Origin: Pseudomonas sp. Irchel s3b2
GTDB taxonomy: Bacteria; Pseudomonadota; Gammaproteobacteria; Pseudomonadales; Pseudomonadaceae
NCBI RefSeq assembly: GCF_900187445.1
Contig: NZ_FYEB01000003.1
Location: forward strand, 372,001-436,000
Reading direction: 5' to 3'
Length of the DNA stretch: 64,000 nt
Made by a program: the position numbers and the translations under genes. The stretch's first letter is position 1, and each line of letters begins with the position of its first letter. The notes below the pieces were generated by a model, which did not search any database, was not told the origin of the DNA, and saw only the letters and a program-made list of their open reading frames with translations. Positions 61,299-64,000 of this stretch are shown piece by piece.

Positions 61299-61985
61299 TT
61301 ACCAGGGAATGGTCTCGCCCCTGTAGTTCACAAAATGATGCCCGCCCTTGCCGGCATACGCATTCACCTGATCGATCAACCCCCGCGTACTGGTTTCCAC
61401 ATCGATGTCCGCACCTTCACCGCCCATATCAGTCTTCACCCAACCTGGATGCAGCGACAGCACGGTGAGTTTCTGTTCGCCCAATTGCGTGACGAAGCTG
61501 TTGGTCATGGAGTTCAGCGCCGCTTTGCTGGCCTTGTACAGCGCCAGCTCCGGCGCGTCGGGCATGGTCACGCTGCCCAGCACCGAACTCATGAAGGCCA
61601 GCACGCCGCTGTCTTCACGAATCTGCCCGACGAAACGCTGGGCCAGATTGATCGGCGCCACGGCGTTGGTGAAGAACAGCTGACCCACCTCGGCCAGAGT
61701 TGCGCCGCCCGGCGTCTGAACCTCCGGGCCTTTGACCCCGGCATTCACGAACAACAAGTCGAAGACTTCATCCTTGAGTTGTTGGCTAAGGGCGATGACC
61801 GCTTGCTGATCGTCCATGTCGAGTTTTTCGATCCGCACCTTGCCCAATGCTTGCAACGCTTCGGCGCCCTGCGGGTTGCGCACGGTGGCAGTGACTTGCC
61901 AACCGTCGGCCAGCAGGGTTTTCACCAGGCCGAGGCCCAAGCCTCGGGAGGCACCGATGATGAGTGCAGTTTTTGCCGTAGACAT
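61299..61985 (-). CDS. Short-chain dehydrogenase/reductase
   Basis: The product is 228 residues. The NAD(P)-binding motif is IIGASRGLGLGLVK (about 9-22), NAG is in FVNAGVKGPE, Ser in MSSVLGS and the YxxxK pair in LYKASKAALNSMT (about 155). PGWVKTDMGG follows. The substrate is not known. It begins 25 bp after a MerR gene on the same strand and should be in one transcript with it. Confidence 0.92.
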   Translation of the reverse strand: MSTAKTALIIGASRGLGLGLVKTLLADGWQVTATVRNPQGAEALQALGKVRIEKLDMDDQQAVIALSQQLKDEVFDLLFVNAGVKGPEVQTPGGATLAEVGQLFFTNAVAPINLAQRFVGQIREDSGVLAFMSSVLGSVTMPDAPELALYKASKAALNSMTNSFVTQLGEQKLTVLSLHPGWVKTDMGGEGADIDVETSTRGLIDQVNAYAGKGGHHFVNYRGETIPW

Positions 61986-62010
61986 GAATGGCTTCCTTGA
62001 TGGATGAGAA

Positions 62011-62361
62011 TCACGGATTTAAAGGACAACGCTGGCTGAGCCGATGTTGCAGTTCCTGACGCAAGACATCGAGTTCGGCTATACGAGTCTCGATCAGGTT
62101 CAATTTGTCTTGTAGCAGCTGGGTAACGGCATTGGCCGGGTCGGGCGCCTGCCACAGCGCGGCGACGCTGCTGCCGATCTCGCCGAGGGTAAAGCCCAGT
62201 CGCTGAGCGGTCTTGATGTACAGCACCAGTTGCACCATCTCCGCCGGATAGTCGCGATAACCATTGGCGCTGCGTTGCGCGGCGATCAACCCGCGCTGCT
62301 CGTAAAAGCGCAACGTGTCGCGGCTGACGGCGCTGGCCTGGGCTAATTCACCGATGCGCAT
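62011..62361 (-). CDS. MerR-family transcriptional regulator
   Basis: The product is 116 residues. The winged helix has RIGELAQASAVSRDTLRFYE and RGLIAAQRSANGYRDYP (about 2-38); a dimerisation helix follows. One Cys (RCPLNP, C-terminal) is present, so it is not a typical metal sensor with paired Cys. It is divergent from the membrane-protein gene at 62444, and a MerR-type promoter dyad lies between them. Confidence 0.9.
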   Translation of the reverse strand: MRIGELAQASAVSRDTLRFYEQRGLIAAQRSANGYRDYPAEMVQLVLYIKTAQRLGFTLGEIGSSVAALWQAPDPANAVTQLLQDKLNLIETRIAELDVLRQELQHRLSQRCPLNP

Positions 62362-62380
62362 CTTGATGTCTCGAGAGGGC

Positions 62381-62411
62381 TTGACCCTGGAGCATACTCC
62401 AGGCTTTAGCC
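62381..62411 (+). promoter_or_regulatory. MerR-type promoter with 19-bp spacer
   Basis: -35 TTGACC (62381-62386), a 19-bp spacer and -10 TTAGCC (62406-62411), with a perfect dyad CCTGGAG-CATA-CTCCAGG (62386-62403) spanning the spacer. It faces the membrane-protein gene and lies next to the divergent MerR gene, its probable regulator. Confidence 0.75.
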
Positions 62412-62443
62412 TTGTTGCTCCCTGAATTGATGGAGCAAGACGG

Positions 62444-62908
62444 ATGTGGACTTCAACGCAATATCGTCAAGTGGTGCGGGGCAGTGCGTGGTACGACCTG
62501 ATCGTGACCGCTGCTTTTGTGACACCGTGGAGTTTTGCGGCGTTGCATGGTGTCTTGTCGAGCCTGAGCCAGACTTTCAATTTGCCTGGCGAGCTACCGC
62601 CGTTCGAGCCGACGCACATGCTGATGGCGAATTTGTTGGGTTCGGTTGTATGCGTGTGGGCGGTGCTGCGGATTCGTGATCCGCAGCAGGTGTTTGGGCG
62701 GTATGACGCGGTGGGGAGGTTACTGTTTTCGGTTTGGCAGCTGTATGCCTTGCTCCACGGCGCGAGTTCATTGCTGGTTGTTTTCTTGGTCTTTGAATTG
62801 GCGTGGGGCGTTGTTCAGGTGATGCCTGTTCGGGCGCCTTCGCGGGCAAGCCTCGCTCCTACAGGTTTTGCGCCGCACCCGATCCCGCGACAGGCACAAA
62901 TCCTGTAG
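62444..62908 (+). CDS. Four-helix membrane protein with REP-encoded C-terminus
   Basis: The product is 154 residues with GGAGCAAGACGG upstream. Four hydrophobic helices are visible (about 17-38, 58-76, 90-105, 108-124). No known family is recognised. The frame then runs into the REP doublet at 62836, so the last 25 or so residues (RAPSRASLAPTGFAPHPIPR and onward) are read from repeat DNA; the ancestral stop seems to have been lost. A MerR-type promoter precedes it. Confidence 0.7.
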   Translation: MWTSTQYRQVVRGSAWYDLIVTAAFVTPWSFAALHGVLSSLSQTFNLPGELPPFEPTHMLMANLLGSVVCVWAVLRIRDPQQVFGRYDAVGRLLFSVWQLYALLHGASSLLVVFLVFELAWGVVQVMPVRAPSRASLAPTGFAPHPIPRQAQIL

Positions 62909-62936
62909 GAGCGAGGCTTGCCCGCGAAGAGGCCCT
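62836..62936. repeat. REP doublet, near-duplicate of 59501-59600
   Basis: Same arms, same linker (TTTTGCGCCGCACCCGATCC continuing into CGCGACAGGCACAAATCCTG) and same flank as the copy 3.3 kb away. It overlaps the 3' end of the membrane-protein frame. Confidence 0.92.
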
Positions 62937-62949
62937 GTGATGGCCAATC

Positions 62950-63876
62950 CTAATGCCCGGCCTGCCACGGCTGCCCCAACGACACCGGCGCATACAACCG
63001 TGTGCGCACGGCATCCCGGGACAGCAGCACCAACACCACAATGGTCGCGACATACGGTAGCATCGCCAGCAGGCTCGACGGAATCGCCAGCCCCAATCCC
63101 TGCGCCACCAAATGCAGGATGCTGGCGAGACCGAACAGATACGCCCCGAGCAGCAATCGCCACACTCGCCAACTGGCAAACACCACCAGCGCCAGGGCAA
63201 TCCAGCCACGACCGGCGCTCATGTTTTCCGCCCACATCGGCGTGTAGGCCAGGGATAAATAAGCCCCGGCCAAACCCGCCATCGCCCCGCCAAACAGCAC
63301 CGCCAGCGTACGCACGCGAAGCACCGGCAAGCCCATGGCACTGGCCGCGTCCGGGTTTTCGCCGACCGCCTGAATAATCAACCCGATGCGACTTTTCAGA
63401 ATCACCCAGGCCACTAACGTGAACAGCGCGAACGATAGATACACCAGCAAGTCCTGCGCAAACAGCATCCGCCCGATCAGTGGGATTTCACTCAACAACG
63501 GAATCGCCACTGGCTCAAAACCCGCCAACGGTTTGCCAACCCACGCTGCGCCGACAAAAGTCGACAGGCCCACGCCGAAGATCGTCAACGCCAACCCGGT
63601 CGCCACCTGATTGGCGTTGAACACCAGCGCCACCAGGGCAAACAGCGACGACAACAGCATCCCGGCGAGCATTGCCAATAACACGCCAAGCCAGAGGTTG
63701 CCGCTATTCAGCGCGACGATAAAACCGATCACCGCCCCAAACAGCATCATGCCTTCCTGGCCCAGATTGAGGACGCCACTCTTCTCGCAAATCAGCTCGC
63801 CCAGCGCCACCAGCAACAACGGCGTACCGCAGCGGACCATGGCATAGAAAATATTGCTCAGCAGATCGATATCCAT
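62950..63876 (-). CDS. ABC transporter permease, BMP/nucleoside type
   Basis: The start chosen is the ATG at 63876 with AGGAG seven bases upstream (a GTG just before it is too close to that site), giving 308 residues with 8-9 membrane helices. LGELICEKSGVLNLGQEGMM (about residues 25-44) is the signature of branched-chain/nucleoside-type permeases of the YufQ group. It pairs with the partial permease upstream, overlapping its stop, and with the BMP binding protein at 58330. Confidence 0.9.
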   Translation of the reverse strand: MDIDLLSNIFYAMVRCGTPLLLVALGELICEKSGVLNLGQEGMMLFGAVIGFIVALNSGNLWLGVLLAMLAGMLLSSLFALVALVFNANQVATGLALTIFGVGLSTFVGAAWVGKPLAGFEPVAIPLLSEIPLIGRMLFAQDLLVYLSFALFTLVAWVILKSRIGLIIQAVGENPDAASAMGLPVLRVRTLAVLFGGAMAGLAGAYLSLAYTPMWAENMSAGRGWIALALVVFASWRVWRLLLGAYLFGLASILHLVAQGLGLAIPSSLLAMLPYVATIVVLVLLSRDAVRTRLYAPVSLGQPWQAGH

Positions 63877-64000
63877 CACAAGGCTCCTGCGTGTACGGCG
63901 GTGGTTGAGGTGCGCCGTGCCCAGCGCAGGTTCAAACGCGGTCGGTAGAGAATCAGCACGTCACTGGCCAACAGGAAAAACAGCATCATCCCTTGGAAAA
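63876..64000 (-). CDS. ABC transporter permease, C-terminal end only
   Basis: An open frame enters from the window edge and stops at 63876-63878 (TGA overlapping the next ATG). Its 40 or so residues run through a hydrophobic helix (MMLFFLLASDVLIL) and a basic tail (YRPRLNLRWARR), as expected for the C-terminus of the partner permease (YufP type). The rest lies beyond the window. Confidence 0.8.
   Translation of the reverse strand, partial: FQGMMLFFLLASDVLILYRPRLNLRWARRTSTTAVHAGAL

Noticed and set aside
62768..63235. Frames of 70-155 codons in REP regions throughout the window (e.g. here and at 59394-59639, 61076-61326)
   Set aside because: Their peptides repeat the same REP-encoded strings (such as RASLAPTG and GKPAPT-like), with no ribosome binding sites; they are translations of repeats.

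Overview
The window is a stretch of chromosome from a Pseudomonas of the fluorescens group. The evidence is its gene content and order, a GC-rich coding style, and more than fifteen copies of the palindromic GTAGGAGCGAGGCTTGCCCG-type REP sequence, mostly as ~90-110 bp doublets (REPIN/BIME). No tRNA, rRNA, insertion sequence, prophage or CRISPR array was seen. From memory, several blocks match P. aeruginosa PAO1 gene order (PA4851-PA4839, PA4293-PA4306, PA0142-PA0148); this was not computed.

Layout. 1-9959, minus strand: a zinc-ribbon protein cut by the window edge, prmA, accC-accB-aroQ, dsbD, a CtpL-like chemoreceptor and the diguanylate cyclase gcbA. 10284-13109: a four-gene module with an orphan Hcp of the type VI secretion system (T6SS), sitting between gcbA and its usual neighbour. 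13263-17682: DUF2333, Nudix, yciH and speA. 17915-20025: a short orphan VgrG coupled to a DUF4123 adaptor, with no toxin beside it. 20038-24356: MATE exporter, small membrane protein, MazG-like pyrophosphohydrolase, cmoM and two DUF4136 lipoproteins. 24634-38653: a Tad/Flp pilus locus with the PprA-PprB regulators and prepilin peptidase FppA. It appears to lack the secretin gene rcpA and the pilotin gene tadD, and a 23-codon reading frame sits where rcpA is expected.

38811-42580 holds a MaoC-like hydratase, a high-molecular-weight FabG and a thiolase, a likely acyl-CoA/acyl-ACP set. 42712-45954 holds a chemoreceptor carrying the amino-acid-binding motif, and a RIO-type kinase. 46043-49817 is copper homeostasis (cueR, copA, copZ) with two matching CueR-type promoters. 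49926-56108 carries two MFS exporters/importers, a small DUF2188-like protein, a quinone oxidoreductase with a divergent LysR regulator, and an ArsR-type regulator behind a long structured leader. 56199-64000 is a purine salvage/catabolism block (adenine deaminase, 2OG-Fe(II) oxygenase, BMP-type binding protein, 8-oxoguanine deaminase, ABC permeases), interrupted by a MerR/short-chain-dehydrogenase/membrane-protein cassette.

The least ordinary parts are the two orphan T6SS modules that bracket a conserved housekeeping block, the Tad locus without a visible outer-membrane secretin, and the 72-bp REP-bearing repeats that flank a DUF6124 gene with its own structured leader.
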